Assembly: GCF_030247195.1 (NCBI RefSeq)
Contig: NC_080672.1
Location: 389,129,037 to 389,193,036 of the forward strand
Source: Topomyia yanbarensis
Taxonomy: Eukaryota; Arthropoda; Insecta; Diptera; Culicidae
Direction of reading: 5' to 3'
Length of the DNA stretch: 64,000 nt
Positions 10,125 to 21,854 of this stretch are shown here, piece after piece. Below the pieces are notes generated by a model. The model was not told where the DNA came from. It saw nothing but the letters and a program-made list of their open reading frames with translations, and ran no database searches. Each line of letters opens with the position of its first letter. Within the stretch, counting starts at the first letter, position 1. The translations under genes were made by a program, and so were the position numbers.

Positions 10125-10540
10125 AATTTAGCATGAATTCATTAAATTTTTTTTTTCTAGTTCATAAGCACAAATTAATGGATCGTTTTACATTTTCTTT
10201 TCTTATGGATCGTTTTCTTAATATCCATGAACCATAATTTAACGTTCGATATATGAATCATTTCTAATGTTCATTTGTACATCTTCTATGGACCAAGAAA
10301 AATTATTTAGCAAACATTTTCATCAAATTTATGGAACTTTTTCTGACATTTTATTGCTCCATTTTGTAATACCGTGGAACATTTTTGTCGATATTATGGA
10401 ACATATCGACGTGTTTTAATGTACATTGTAAATATTCTATGGATCAATGTCAGTAAATTTATGGCGCAAAATGTATCATTTTATGGAACATTTCCAATAT
10501 TTTTATGGGGCATTGGTTGATTTTAATTGCTCTTTTATTA

Positions 10541-11814
10541 CACCCAAAACGCGAACCGTATGAATTACATGCGAATAAGCATGATTCTAATGAGAATTTT
10601 GCATTGTAACTGGTATAATGCATAGAAAGCGATATTGGTCCGGGACAAAAATGCATTAAATGGCGATTACATCACAGAAACTTACACAAACCCACAGTAG
10701 GGAATGGATTAGTGAATTTAACGATATCGGAGTATTAGTATTAAAATGACTCCGAACTAATACACATGTAAAGGACATCTCCACTCGGATACATGTGCGC
10801 TCTGCAAATACTAATACACGCTCAAGGATCTGTTTCCATTTCGCTTTTCTACTGATCACATGCACATATTGGAGAGAACAGTTTATAGCATCATCAAATT
10901 GGTGGGGTGTGGATGATGATTATGTGTTGATATTATATTGAGCTTTCGGCGTTCTCTCAACCCTAAATTTACCAGCGATATGCGAGTTCTAGACACTAGA
11001 TAGGTTCATGAATGTGAATAATGATTAATGATTATTTAAGCGCACTATACGCAGGAGAAAGTTACCTATATGGGAACATTGGGCTAACAAGTAAATTCAA
11101 CATTTGTCTGATAGAAGCCGTCCGCCCATCATTTCTGGCATTTCTCATATAAACAGTATGTACTTTCAGGTGATATTATATCAGTATTTCGCAGCAAAGA
11201 TATCTAAGTTTAAAGTATCATAAACTATAAAGGCAGTGATGACATGGTTTTGCACTTTTGAGCAGCAGTGGCAGTTACTCATTTCAGTTTGTATTATTTC
11301 CCGAACATGCGAATCCAGCGCACATCATCAGGTCAACGATCATCGCAAATCAATCTGAGCACAAATCATTTTCTTCCACTCTTCTCTGAAGCGTAGAATG
11401 AGAGAGCGATGATTTTACAGCAAAAACCATTCGCTATGGGAAAATAACGCGTATATCACACACTCTCGTGAACGTAAACTGTTGACGCGTTTAGTGTGGT
11501 TGGAATTGAGCTGTCGCAGACAAAAAGCGCTGTGTATGAAGACAGAAGTTTTTACAAACACCACAGAGGTATTCATGTATAGAATACACAACCTTTTTGC
11601 CAGACTCAGCAAGCAAAACCAACTAATACTTTTACATGCGGGCAGATTATATGGTAGCGTGTTTCTTAATCAATTTATATCATCATGAATCAAGCTGTGT
11701 TAGTATAATGCCGTAGCTATGCTTGGTCTACAATGCGAAGAAGGCATGATTCTAATTCGGAATATGCACGAAAGGATGTAATGCCTTTTTTGCATTGGGA
11801 AATTGTTTTGGGTG
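10541..11814. mobile_element. 1.27-kb TA-flanked element inserted in the foldback arm
   Basis: The uninterrupted left arm of the host foldback element shows what the right arm looked like before insertion, so the borders are clear. The inserted DNA starts CACCCAAAAC and ends GTTTTGGGTG, an exact 10-bp inverted repeat, with TA on both sides (10539-10540 and 11815-11816). A second, weaker inverted match, GCATGATTCTAAT, lies near both ends but in direct orientation. TA target use fits the Tc1/mariner superfamily. No transposase frame is recognisable, so it is non-autonomous. Confidence 0.75.
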
Positions 11815-11995
11815 TACTATTTTAGTGCTCTTTTGCGACCATTTTATGGTTCAATTTTACATAATCTATGGATCAAATCACCCTTTTTTATGGATAATTC
11901 ACACTGTTTTATGGATTTTCAGTTGTGTTTTATGGAACATGGACAACTTTTTTATGGATCGTTTAACAATTCTTTATGGATTATTTTAAATATTT

Positions 11996-12865
11996 TATAT
12001 GCAAAAGTACATTTTCCCGTTTCTTGATATGCTGGACCAACCATTTCGATGCTGGTTCCCCTGTCGGGCTGGAAGATCCGGGTTTTCGGTCTTTTCTAGT
12101 TGTTCATTCAAAGAATAGTGTTCGCTAAATCTATTTATGAAGCATTTTACCCTCGTGTGATGAATTCCAAAGCGCATTTCACTTATCCGTGTGTCCAAAA
12201 CCTTTTCTTATAATGAGTTATGTTCTGTCAAAGACCATGCAGTAGACTTGGGTGCAACGCCAAACTCGTACTCAGCAGAAGGCAAAGGACTCTTCACATT
12301 TCCTTTGGATCATGTCCATATGAACAGCCAACAAAATCGATACAGTAGAACCTTGCGGCAATTGAAACAAACTTATCTTTTGTTTCATTTACAATGCGCG
12401 ACATTCGTGAAACGGGAAACGAAATATTTAAACGGTACAAAAATATAAAGAAACGAAAGATGACGAAACGTCAACAGGCTTCTTGTTCTTCTTAATTTTA
12501 TTTTATATGCCCTGCCGAAAATCCAAAAACAACAAGCGGCCATCGTTGCCAAATCCCTTTGTATGCTTTTCACAATTGCTGAAAGTAATTGTACCTCAAA
12601 GATCGTACCTAAATCACGAATTCAGCAGCCAGGGATAGAGCTGACGGATCCTGTTTAGGTATTATGAACAGTGTTGGTACAATAATAATCAAATTGGGTT
12701 CATGATAATTTATTTCAGGCCTGCACTATTTTGTATCTTGAATTCGCTGTAGGACATCGTATCTAAAATGGTTTGATGCAAAGACGATATTTTAAATATA
12801 AAGAGAGAGAGAGAAAAACAGTAAATTTGGCTGCACGGTTCACTAAGTTATTTTGTCTGCGACAA
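11996..12865. other. Noncoding sequence, partly dispersed repeat
   Basis: Contains GACGAAACGTCAACAGGCTTC (about 12463-12483) with similarity to 7675-7700. A short GA run is at 12802-12813. No gene recognised; the 85-residue frame at 12191-12448 has no recognisable features. Confidence 0.45.
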
Positions 12866-13055
12866 GCAGAATTTTATTTAGCATACTTTTCTATCTGCTT
12901 TTCGTTTCTTCTGCTGTAAATTTATGCTTTGGACATATTCGGTCTATCCACTTATTGAACGCTTACCAGAAGTATAATGCATAAAAATCGCAGCAGAAGC
13001 AAAGAGATGGGAATAGAAAGTATGCTAACTATGCATAATTTTATTTCTCAGTGTA
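12866..13055 (+). repeat. Dispersed repeat, copy B (no hAT-like insertion)
   Basis: Related to 2384-2601 along its length and continuing past the CTCAGTGTA point into unrelated sequence. It shows what the target of the hAT-like element looked like in a related copy. Noncoding. Confidence 0.7.
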
Positions 13056-13254
13056 GTTGTGACAACCAGTACTTTTGGTAAACATCGAGTGACTTGTAGT
13101 TTTAATAAATGCTTGGTAAATTGCGTTTTTGAAGTATTTTGTAAAATACACAATCATGAAACAAGGAAACGCATCGGTCTAGGTTACTGAGCCATGTACA
13201 GGTTTTTCGTTGCACTGGAGAGAATATATCGAGAATGCAGAGTACAGTTAGCTA

Positions 13255-13508
13255 CAGTCGTGATTCGCTGGTTGGGCCACAGGCTCTGTCCAACTAACGA
13301 ATTTGATTCGCTAGATGGACCGACTGAAAAATGTCAAAAACTCTCCAAAGAAGACATTAGTAGCGTAAAAGATTGTTAGATTGTCAAAGTTAATTTGACA
13401 TGAGATTTTGACGTTCAGATGCTTTTTAGTTGGACAATGGTCCAACTAGTGGAGGTCCAACTAAAAAGCGGTTCAGTTAACGAGTGTCCAACCAGCGAAT
13501 CGCGACTA
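13255..13508. mobile_element. 254-bp MITE with pogo/Tc1-like ends and TA target
   Basis: The left end reads CAGTCGTGATTCGCTGGTTG; the reverse complement of the right end reads TAGTCGCGATTCGCTGGTTG. TA lies directly outside both ends (13253-13254 and 13509-13510). Inside, TCCAACTA repeats several times in both orientations. TA duplication and the CAGT-type end fit pogo/Tigger-like non-autonomous elements of the Tc1/mariner superfamily. No coding capacity. Confidence 0.8.
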
Positions 13509-13510
13509 TA

Positions 13511-14666
13511 CTTTGCTGATGTCATTCAAAATTAATATTTATGAGGAATGTTAGGAGAAAACTGATCGATCGGTTTATAATGTTCAAACTTTGCATCTAC
13601 TAACCATATAAAATAAGAGACTAGACAGTTAATGAACAGCTTCGTAATTTTTAATGTGTTTAAATTTACTAGTATTTTATTTGTATCATAAAATTTATTT
13701 CGTATATATGATCATACATTTCCATTCTTCATATGTAAACAAAGCTAAATGCATTTCTTTTTATTTCAATCTCAATACTTGCCACGCGTTTATTCCAAAA
13801 TCTACCATATTTGTTTACATTGCTCTATTCGTGATCTAACGCTGGATGCCGCCCGCCAGACGGCACGAGAGTGAAATGATGATGTTTTTATTTTCATCTG
13901 TCAAAACACATTGGAAAGTAAATTTTTAATTTTATATATTCAATCAATATTATAATTAAATGTTATTTCTTCTAATGAAAATAATATTGATGAAGAAAAT
14001 ATGTTTCCCATCTCTAAAAAATATCCAGACGGTAAATTTCTTGTTACATCACTAAAAATTCGTTCTTCCGGTTTCAGTTTATACTAAAATGAAATTCAGA
14101 GATTAAAATTTCGATAGAAAACATGATAGTGAGCGAAAATCATCGAATTGAAGAGTGCAGGAGTTGGCAGTAGAGATTATCCACTGATAAATCCAATTTC
14201 TGAATAAACATTTTCCTTATCTAAAACAACCAATCTAACCTCAACAATACAAAAATAATTCCGGATCTCAATAATTCGCCATAAAATATCGAGTTCGACT
14301 AAATGTTTTGATGTCAAACGAAAGAACGAGTGTTTTCTTATCACCTGCAATTAAACTTTTTGTGAAACTATGTAACATTTATCTTAAAACAATTAAAGTA
14401 GAACAACACTCCTATATCATCAATGCAAGAAAATATTTTCATCATCATTTAACTGGTACCAAAAATGAAATCTAGTTGGCGCATCGAGCGAAAAAGTTTC
14501 GCGTTTGAGAGCCAATTGGAACCATAGTTTTGGGATCGATTGCAACTTTTTGTTTCAGTCTTCACGCATCCCTTTAAAAGGTGCGATGAAGCCGTTCTCT
14601 AAAAAAATAGATTATCAATACATGCTTTCTTATTCTTGTTCCTGTCAATCGACTACATGTACATCT
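13511..14666. other. Noncoding sequence, nothing recognised
   Basis: AT-rich, with no recognisable gene, satellite or inverted repeat. Confidence 0.45.
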
Positions 14667-14985
14667 ATGGACCATCCATAGATGACGTAGCATTATATGG
14701 GGGAGGGAGAGTTTTGTATTTTGTGATGATGTGTGACGACAGGGGGTAGGGGGTCATGTCATACTACGTAGCTTTTTTTAGGAGCTGACTTGATGTCTTG
14801 ACAACCTTACCCGTTTAATCTACCTAACATAGTTTTTTTATATAATTTTTTTTGCGGTGACAAGGTTACCGTCAAGCTATGTAATTACCAGGGGGTAGTT
14901 ACAGGTTTGTGACGAAATGCTACGATGGGGGAGGAGGGTATTAAAAATCACTCAAAAAATGATACGTCATTTATGGATGATCCCC
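14667..14985. mobile_element. Harbinger-like MITE, diverged copy
   Basis: The left end contains GACCATCCATAGATGACGTAGC and the right end its inverted relative ending in GTCATTTATGGATGATCCCC. Inside both ends are the G-rich blocks GGGGGAGGG and GGGGGAGGAGGG near GTGACGAAATGCTACGA. This is the same family as 18255-19018 but shorter and more diverged. Exact ends and target duplication are uncertain. Confidence 0.65.
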
Positions 14986-17900
14986 TAATGAATTGTCAAT
15001 ACTTGTTAAACTTTGGCGCACAATTCCAGTTCATTTTGGTCATTTTTACTAGTTTTTGTTTTGCCTTTCCCATGGTGTTAGATGTAAAAGGCCAATCAGG
15101 GACTGGAAGATACTAACGTTAAATTACAAATTCTTGCATATGTACAACATAATTGTATGTGGATGGCTTATTTCCGCGAAACAGTCCCTATTGAAAGTAG
15201 AGCGTATGTTTAGGTAACTCACTATTTTCCAGTTTCACCATACACAAAATTGTGTGCTGATATCATTCATGACAAAGGCTATGGCAAAAAAACATTATCA
15301 CAAAGCGTAGTTGAGAATGGGAATTTATAATCAAGATCCTTTTACGGATCATGACAAATTGACTACACGATTTATCTGCGAGTACTTCCAATAATTTCCT
15401 TGCGATCATGTCGAAATACGAATAGGAATCCTTTTAAACAAGGAGATATTTCGGCGCGTATGTTGTTAACTGCGGATGGTTCGACATATTTCTTCTTCTA
15501 TCAAATAGAAAACGTTATTAACCATGCCTGTGCACATATGAAGGATACACTCCAACATACATGTTGCGTAACAAGGTAATACATCAGAAAACCGTGTATA
15601 ATAACTACAGAAAAAACCTATGCTGCAAGCAAAACCCAACGCCTAAACTTTATCATAGTGAATTAAATCATCGTGCATCCACTACCTCCAAACCAACAGC
15701 CAGTTTCGCAAGCGAAATAGCAAATGCCATAGTAGGCGAAGATTCAGATGTAGCATGTGATTTCAACAAAGGACAATAATAGAACCTATTCAACATCAAT
15801 AGCGTGGACAACATGGACATACAGAGCAGATTAATTGAGTTACTGTGATACGATATCAATTAGTCAGCAAAAATGAATGAAGTCTCTTTGTCAATCGAAA
15901 TTGTCAAACCTTGGTTTACCTTTTGATATCATCGAGTATAATTAACGTCCATAATCACCAATGGTCCATCATGTTTTATGGGATATTGTTGTAATTATTG
16001 TACGTGAAAGGCCTTTCGAAAACAATTCTCTCTGTGGTACCATTAAGCGAGTTCTGCACTTCAATTGTTTCGTTACCATGGATGAAACTGACATAAATGA
16101 TACATGAAATTACTTGTCACTTAGAGGGAATAGATTCTATTCCAGGGTGATGAGACTATTTTAACTCTATTCCCTATCTTTGTGAATAGCGTTTAATTAA
16201 AGCTATATTATCTATCATCATTATTATCACAGAATTAATCATATTTGAGATGTAAATTTTTTTTTTGGAATACTGGTGACATGGAATTGCATCGTTATGT
16301 CTGTTGCTGCTATGAACATGACTTTCTTCGCAGTACATAGTTAACTGAAGTTGCTCTATATAAATCGCTGATATTCCTTGTTGATTTGTGCGGCCACTTC
16401 GCGTGGACGTTGAAGGAGAAAAACTATCGACTGTGTTGCAGAGAAAACATCTACAATCAGCGTGGGCTGGGTATATAGCACGAATGCAAGAAGATGGGTT
16501 AGCTAAACTTATGTTCACAGCTATAACATACAAGAATATATAAAAGCACTCACTTCTGGTTGCTTGAGCTATTTGAAAAAAGTATATTCTCAACAATATG
16601 ATTTAAACATGAAATTAACATTTCACATTGAGCTACAGCATTTGCCATTGGGATTTTACCTGCCATTTTATATAAGGTTAAGTAATGTACCCAGTTGCAG
16701 CATAATGTTTAAATTCCTGCAAAATTTTCATTCAGAACCAGCATCAAGAGATGTATTGAGATTCTCAGAATCAGCTCCTCATCACATATTCAAGGCCATT
16801 TAAAGTAGAGCAAACAGTCGTCCTACAATCGGAAGATAAAGAAACGACGAAACGTTCCAACGACGACCCCGTTTCGAGAGCTGCCCCATGTCAGACTGCT
16901 GCTGGCTCCTCCGCGCGCCAGCTACTCCTTTCAACTTTTGTAATACCTACCACGCTTTCCCATCAAGTAAAATATCTTTCACTTCCTCCATTTCTCGAAT
17001 GCTGGCGCGTTGACTCTAGGGAGCCATTGCATTGCCTTCACACCAACCTTTCCGAGCGGCGGAGCGGAACAGACGATCAAATATTAAAATCAATCATGCG
17101 GAAAGGCGTCAAAATGCTCGGCCGAGCGCGTGGAAGTACATTCGACTGCTAGCTAGCTGGTGACACTGTCGCTCGTTCAGTCGGTAGGGTGTTGGGTCTA
17201 TTTTAGCCATATACTTATTGTCACATGTTTTTTTCTGCAATCTCGTTTCAACGTGTTAACCCGAACGGTAGCATCAAAATTTCGATTGAAAGTTTCGCTT
17301 CACTTATCAATAGTATTTTTCACAAGTGGTTTATTACTGTACATTTCCTTTGGAACGAAACGATGGTATTGAGACTAATGTATTTAAAATTGGATTTTAG
17401 CTCGAATAATTAACGAAATATGTGGCATAATAGCATTAAAATAGTCAAATCTCCCTACCTACAATCATTGCATGATTACCTCTGGAATTCAGAATTTCGA
17501 CGCATCGACAATCATAAATGGGGTGAGTTCCATGACAGGAGGCGAATAATGAAGCACCGTCGTGGCGGGTACTTTTTGTTCATTTCCTCCATAATGACAA
17601 CCTATTCGGATTTTGTTGTTTGTGCTACAATAGTATATAAAAGGTTCATTAAATGTAAATATTGCTTTAAATTGAATATTGTACACATGTCTAGGCTAAT
17701 AAAAACAGCAGGAAAATCAACAATGATTTTTTTGCATTATTTAATATATTTTCAGGCAATTAAGTGTGGAAAGTGCATCGAGTAGAATAGCCCAACGTTC
17801 TGGGTTCCAGAACTTGTCCTGGCTTTTAACTGTTTATCCTGATGCCCTGGGAATTCATCGAAAATGCCTCATTTGTCCTGTTTCAAGTCCAACAGCCATC

Positions 17901-18251
17901 TTGGAAAATGGAAAAGGATTTTTTTCCTCACACCGTTGCAAAAATCTTCATGACAATCAATCAATAGTAATCTACCAATGCCACGAAAACATTGATTCAT
18001 TTTCAAGAAGATTTCTCCAACAGTTTGAGAAAAAACTGCTTTTTTTCGTTTTCAACGATGGCCGCTTTTTGAGGCGTTTTCAGTTGAACCTTAAAGGATA
18101 TTTGTCACAATATAAAGGGGTAAATAAAAATAAATTTGCTCTGCCCTACTGCATATTAGGGTACAGATGGCATAATAAAAGAGTGATCATCAAAGTTTAT
18201 AACCAGACTTACCTCAAAGTTGTTAAGTTTTTGATTTGCCTGGAATTGGAC
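14986..18251. other. Noncoding sequence with one GC-richer segment
   Basis: No gene recognised. The 140-residue minus frame at 16174-16596 and the 168-residue plus frame at 17766-18272 have no recognisable domains, and the latter begins at a GTG and runs into the MITE. About 16840-17170 is GC-richer than its surroundings and contains a TCAGT initiator-like string at 17177-17181. It could be a promoter or a noncoding exon of a host gene, but nothing confirms it. Confidence 0.4.
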
Positions 18252-18254
18252 TTA

Positions 18255-19018
18255 GGGGCCATGCATAAATGACGTAGCATTTTGGGGGGGAGGGAAGGTA
18301 TACCAAATTTGTGACGAAGTGTGACGAGGGGGAGGGTAGGGTCAGAAGTTGTGCGACGTAGCATTATGTTTAAAACCCATTGTTTAGAAAAAACAATTTA
18401 ATGATTCTCCATTCCCAAGAGAAATGAATTTAAATTCAAACAAGTTACTTTTGATGCGGTTTTTCATGAGGTAAATTTTACGATTCGCAGAATTTCAATT
18501 TCAAGTTCGCAAAAATACGAAAAGATTTTGTATGAGGATTTAACTTGCTACATTAGTTAGCTAATGTTGCTAACTAGTAGACTTAGTTTGGAAGCTGAAT
18601 TAAATTTTCACTTCGGAATCAACCAAACTAAATTTAGTGATTTAGATGAACGTATGCTTCTTAGAATCATTGGCAGCTACAGGATTGAGAAAACTTCTCT
18701 TCATGCTCCCCTTGACATATAAATTTCAAAACAAAACTATCAACACTATATTTGTGATGAAATGGGCTTATTTTGCACGTAATTTGCTGTTATAATGAAA
18801 ATGTTGATTAAAGTCGTCAAACATTTCGAAAGGTATTGTATTTAAAATAATTGAAAAGCATGTAATTTTTTTTCATCACCCGGGTGCTGTGCATGGGACG
18901 AGGTAAATGCTACGTTATTTACGAGGGGGAGGTTAGAATTTTGTGACCAAATGCTACGAGGGGGGAGGGAGGGGTCAAAAGTCGCTGAAAAAAAGCTACG
19001 TCATTTGTGTACGGTCCC
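18255..19018. mobile_element. Harbinger-like MITE, 764 bp, TTA target duplication
   Basis: The left end begins GGGGCCATGCATAAATGACG and the reverse complement of the right end GGGACCGTACACAAATGACG. The trinucleotide TTA is present on both sides (18252-18254 and 19019-19021). A 3-bp TWA duplication with GGG/GGC ends is the signature of the PIF/Harbinger superfamily. Subterminal G-rich blocks and GTGACGA/ATGCTACGA strings recur near both ends. The interior string ACATTAGTTAGCTAAT is shared with 31216-31305. No transposase is visible. Confidence 0.8.
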
Positions 19019-19157
19019 TTATAATGTTTTTCACTACATTTTTGGTACTTTTATCTGTTAGATCATCTGTTAGTTATACTTTTGATTTGTAGTCATTTAC
19101 TTATTTATTTTTATTTTTTTAACTGTTGTATTGTATTATATTGTATTTTATTGTATT

Positions 19158-19160
<3 letters not shown>

Positions 19161-19220
<60 letters not shown>
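19161..19220 (+). repeat. GT dinucleotide microsatellite
   Basis: Thirty uninterrupted GT units. Length is likely polymorphic. Confidence 0.97.
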
Positions 19221-19225
<5 letters not shown>

Positions 19226-19514
19226 GGGCTTTTACGCGAATTTGAGAATACTTAATATTTCATTAAGTCCAACAAGGATAGATGATAACTAAAAAATAAA
19301 ATAAAAGAATTATCATCTCGAAAAAAAACCTCCATGCAAAATTTGAGCTCAATACATTGCATTGCATTGGGACTTGTAAAAGGGTCAAAATGCAAAAATT
19401 TTCAGCTGTGAAAAAACACCAAAGACCTTTTGAATATATGAAACTCGAATTCGTATTTTTAATGCCAGATATATTCTAGAGTGTCATGAAACGTGGGACT
19501 TAGAAATTTTGAAG

Positions 19515-20170
19515 TTGGATTTGATTGGATTGGATTGGATTGGATTGGATTGGATTGAATTGGATTGGATTGGATTGAATTGAATTGGATTGGATTGGAT
19601 TGGATTGAATTGGATTGGATTGGATTGAATTGGATTGGATTGGATTGGATTGGATTGGATTGGATTGGATTGGATTGGATTGGATTGGATTGGATTGGAT
19701 TGGATTGGATTGGATTGGATTGGATTGGATTGGATTGGATTGGATTGGATTGGATTGGATTGGATTGGATTGGATTGGATTGGATTGGATTGGATTGGAT
19801 TGGATTGGATTGGATTGGATTGGATTGGATTGGATTGGATTGAATTGGTTTGGATTGGATTGGATTGGATTGGATTGGATTGAATTGGATTGAATTGGAT
19901 TGGATTGGATTGGATTGGATTGGATTGGATTGGATTGGATTGGATTGAATTGGATTGGATTGGATTGGATTGGATTGGATTGGATTGGATTGGAATGGAT
20001 TGAATTGGATTAGATTGGATTGGATTGCATTGGATTGGATTGGATTGGATTGGATTGGATTGGATTGGATTGGATTGGATTGGATTGGATTGGATTGGAT
20101 TGGATTGAATTGGATTGGATTGGATTGGATTGAATTGGATTGGATTGGGTTGGATTGGATTGGATTGTAT
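19515..20170 (+). repeat. GGATT pentanucleotide satellite array
   Basis: About 130 copies of the 5-base unit GGATT (AATCC on the other strand), mostly perfect. Interruptions such as GAATT, GGTTT, TAGAT and GCATT concentrate near the two ends and around 19843-19890. The long minus-strand frame at 19459-20367 and the plus-strand frames across the array exist only because a 5-base unit without stop codons repeats in all frames. They are not genes. Confidence 0.97.
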
Positions 20171-20715
20171 TGCATTGAAGTGTATTTTATTGTATTCTGC
20201 CGTTTATTGGATCGAAAAGTTACGGGGTTTTTATGAGAATTTGAGAAGAATCCGCATGAGGCTTCAATCGAATTGTTGTTTCTCCATTTAATAATTAATA
20301 TTTCATAGAGACATAAATAAAATTTAGGAATTCTACCTCGGAAAGTCTCTGTAATATTTGAGCTCAATAAGATATGATTGAGGGAACGAGCAAAATGTTA
20401 AAAAGGCAAAAAAAATTACCAGTGAAAAAAACAACAAGAGGCCCTTTGAATATTCGCAAATCATATTTTTCATATCTTTAATGACAGATATTCTAGAGTG
20501 TCATGAAACGTCAAGATCTAGTCATCTCGAAAAAAAACGTTTTTATAGATAGCCTTTATGGGACTTCGAAAATTTTGAATTCGATTTGACACTTGGGTTT
20601 GAAAACGGAGCATTCATTTTTTATGCCAAACGTCTTGCATAAAACGCATTTTTTGGCTTAAGACCCCAATTTTTTTTAATTTTAATCTAAGGTTTAATCT
20701 AAAAGTTTGGTTTTT

Positions 20716-21040
20716 TAGTGCTACGGATTGAACTCTTCAGTAACTAAAACCAACTTAATGCTGGTGAAATAAGTCCAAACCAGCACCAAATTGGCGTCAG
20801 TTAGACACTTGAATCCAAAATATCACACAACTTACGTGGACGCTCAAACAACTGGCTGGTACCGAGTGATGTCTTGGTCGTAAACGCAGAAGTTCATGTT
20901 TGCTGGTGAGGAATATGGAACCGAAATCGTTTTTTGGGTTGAGATCCAAGCTGGCACCAAATTGGTGCTGGTTTGGACTTATTTAACTAGCATCAAGTTG
21001 GTGTTAGTTACTGATGAGGAGAATCTGAAACTCTAGAAAC
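20716..21040. mobile_element. Foldback MITE, ATCAGTAACTAACACCAACTT family, copy A
   Basis: The left arm contains CAGTAACTAAAACCAACTTA and AAGTCCAAACCAGCACCAAA; the right arm carries their inverted versions in TTTGGTGCTGGTTTGGACTT and AAGTTGGTGTTAGTTACTGA. The arms also contain their own smaller inverted repeat of CCAAACCAGCACCAAATTGG. Other copies are at 21605-21735 and around 55620-58356. No coding capacity; superfamily unknown. Confidence 0.65.
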
Positions 21041-21604
21041 CAATCTTTTGTGTTAGGTATTGTATCCTTACAAGCAAAAAAATTATCTCGATGTTTCATG
21101 TATTTCTAAGACATTTGATAATAAAAGCTGCATTCCCAAACTCAAGTCTCATCTAAATTCAAAAATTTGAGATGTCTCAGAAAGGTTTTTTTCCGAGATT
21201 ATACCAGATCTCTACGTTTCATTACCAGATCACATTTTAGCTTCACTATTCTCTGACTTGTCCTTCAATTTATTATATTTCATGTAACCTTTATCTCTTC
21301 CATCGTATTCTTTCAGTTTTTGCTTTACGCTAAGCTCTAGGACCGTGTATAAACAAACTCTTCTAAACATACCTAATTGATGGTAACAACGATGTCGAAT
21401 AAGATTAGTCATCAAAGAGTCGGAATGCCAATTTAAAACCATTTACAATGAACTCGATCAGACCATAATCGATTTAGGATCAAAGATAGTCCGCTAATAA
21501 TTCAAAAGAACTAACGCACAAATATTCAGCCATGTTAGAACTATCGAAAAGTTTGCCTAAATAAGCTCAGAACTGTGGTATAGAAAAAGAAAATGACAAA
21601 ATTA

Positions 21605-21735
21605 GTGTTTCGAATTCTCCTCATCAGTTACTAGCATCACCTAACTGCCAGTTGAATGATAAATCTAAACTAGCAGCAAAATTAGCATAGAAACTCTGGT
21701 TTGCTGATGAGAAGGCGGAATCCGTAACAGATTTT
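21605..21735. mobile_element. Foldback MITE, same family, diverged copy B
   Basis: Starts GAATTCTCCTCATCAG and ends CTGATGAGAAGGCGGAATCC, an inverted pair. The inner strings AAACTAGCAGCAAAATTAGC correspond loosely to the CCAAACCAGCACCAAATTGG block of copy A. Confidence 0.5.
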
Positions 21736-21854
21736 TTTTGTTTTCGAACCAAAACGCCCGGCACTAGGCAAAAATGACAAAGTCGACATGGCATTTTATT
21801 AAGGACTACCCCGTTTACATATCCGCTCACAAAGTTGGAATCGACGGCGTAGTC

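Larger units (their letters stand above)
8939..11995. mobile_element. Foldback element with phased CCATAAA motifs
   Basis: The left arm spans 8939-9521. The right arm is its inverted copy in two pieces, 11815-11995 (matching the outer 8939-9100) and 10125-10540 (matching 9090-9521). The arms carry the motif TCCATAAA or close variants again and again, often about 22 bases apart in the outer part. The central 600 bases are not repetitive in this way and contain three tight hairpins. Long inverted repeats made of short subrepeats are the hallmark of foldback elements. No transposase is visible. Frames here that read as repeated FMD or FME are by-products of the motif. Confidence 0.75.
19100..20600 (+). 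repeat. Old tandem duplication of about 1.03 kb enclosing satellite arrays
   Basis: Two diverged units follow one another. TTTTATTGTATTCT occurs at 19146 and 20185; TTTTTAATGCCAGATAT and TCTTTAATGACAGATAT match near 19457 and 20476; ATTCTAGAGTGTCATGAAAC occurs at 19473 and 20490. The first unit holds a GT microsatellite and is followed by the GGATT array before the second unit begins. This indicates an ancestral tandem duplication followed by simple-repeat growth. Confidence 0.65.

Noticed and set aside
17766..18272. 168-residue plus-strand frame
   Set aside because: It starts at GTG, has no recognisable domain, and its end lies inside the Harbinger-like MITE.
19459..20367. 302-residue minus-strand frame made of repeated QSNPI, plus several plus-strand GLDWI frames
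   Set aside because: These are translations of the GGATT satellite. A 5-base unit without stops stays open in every frame, and the flanks add no recognisable protein.
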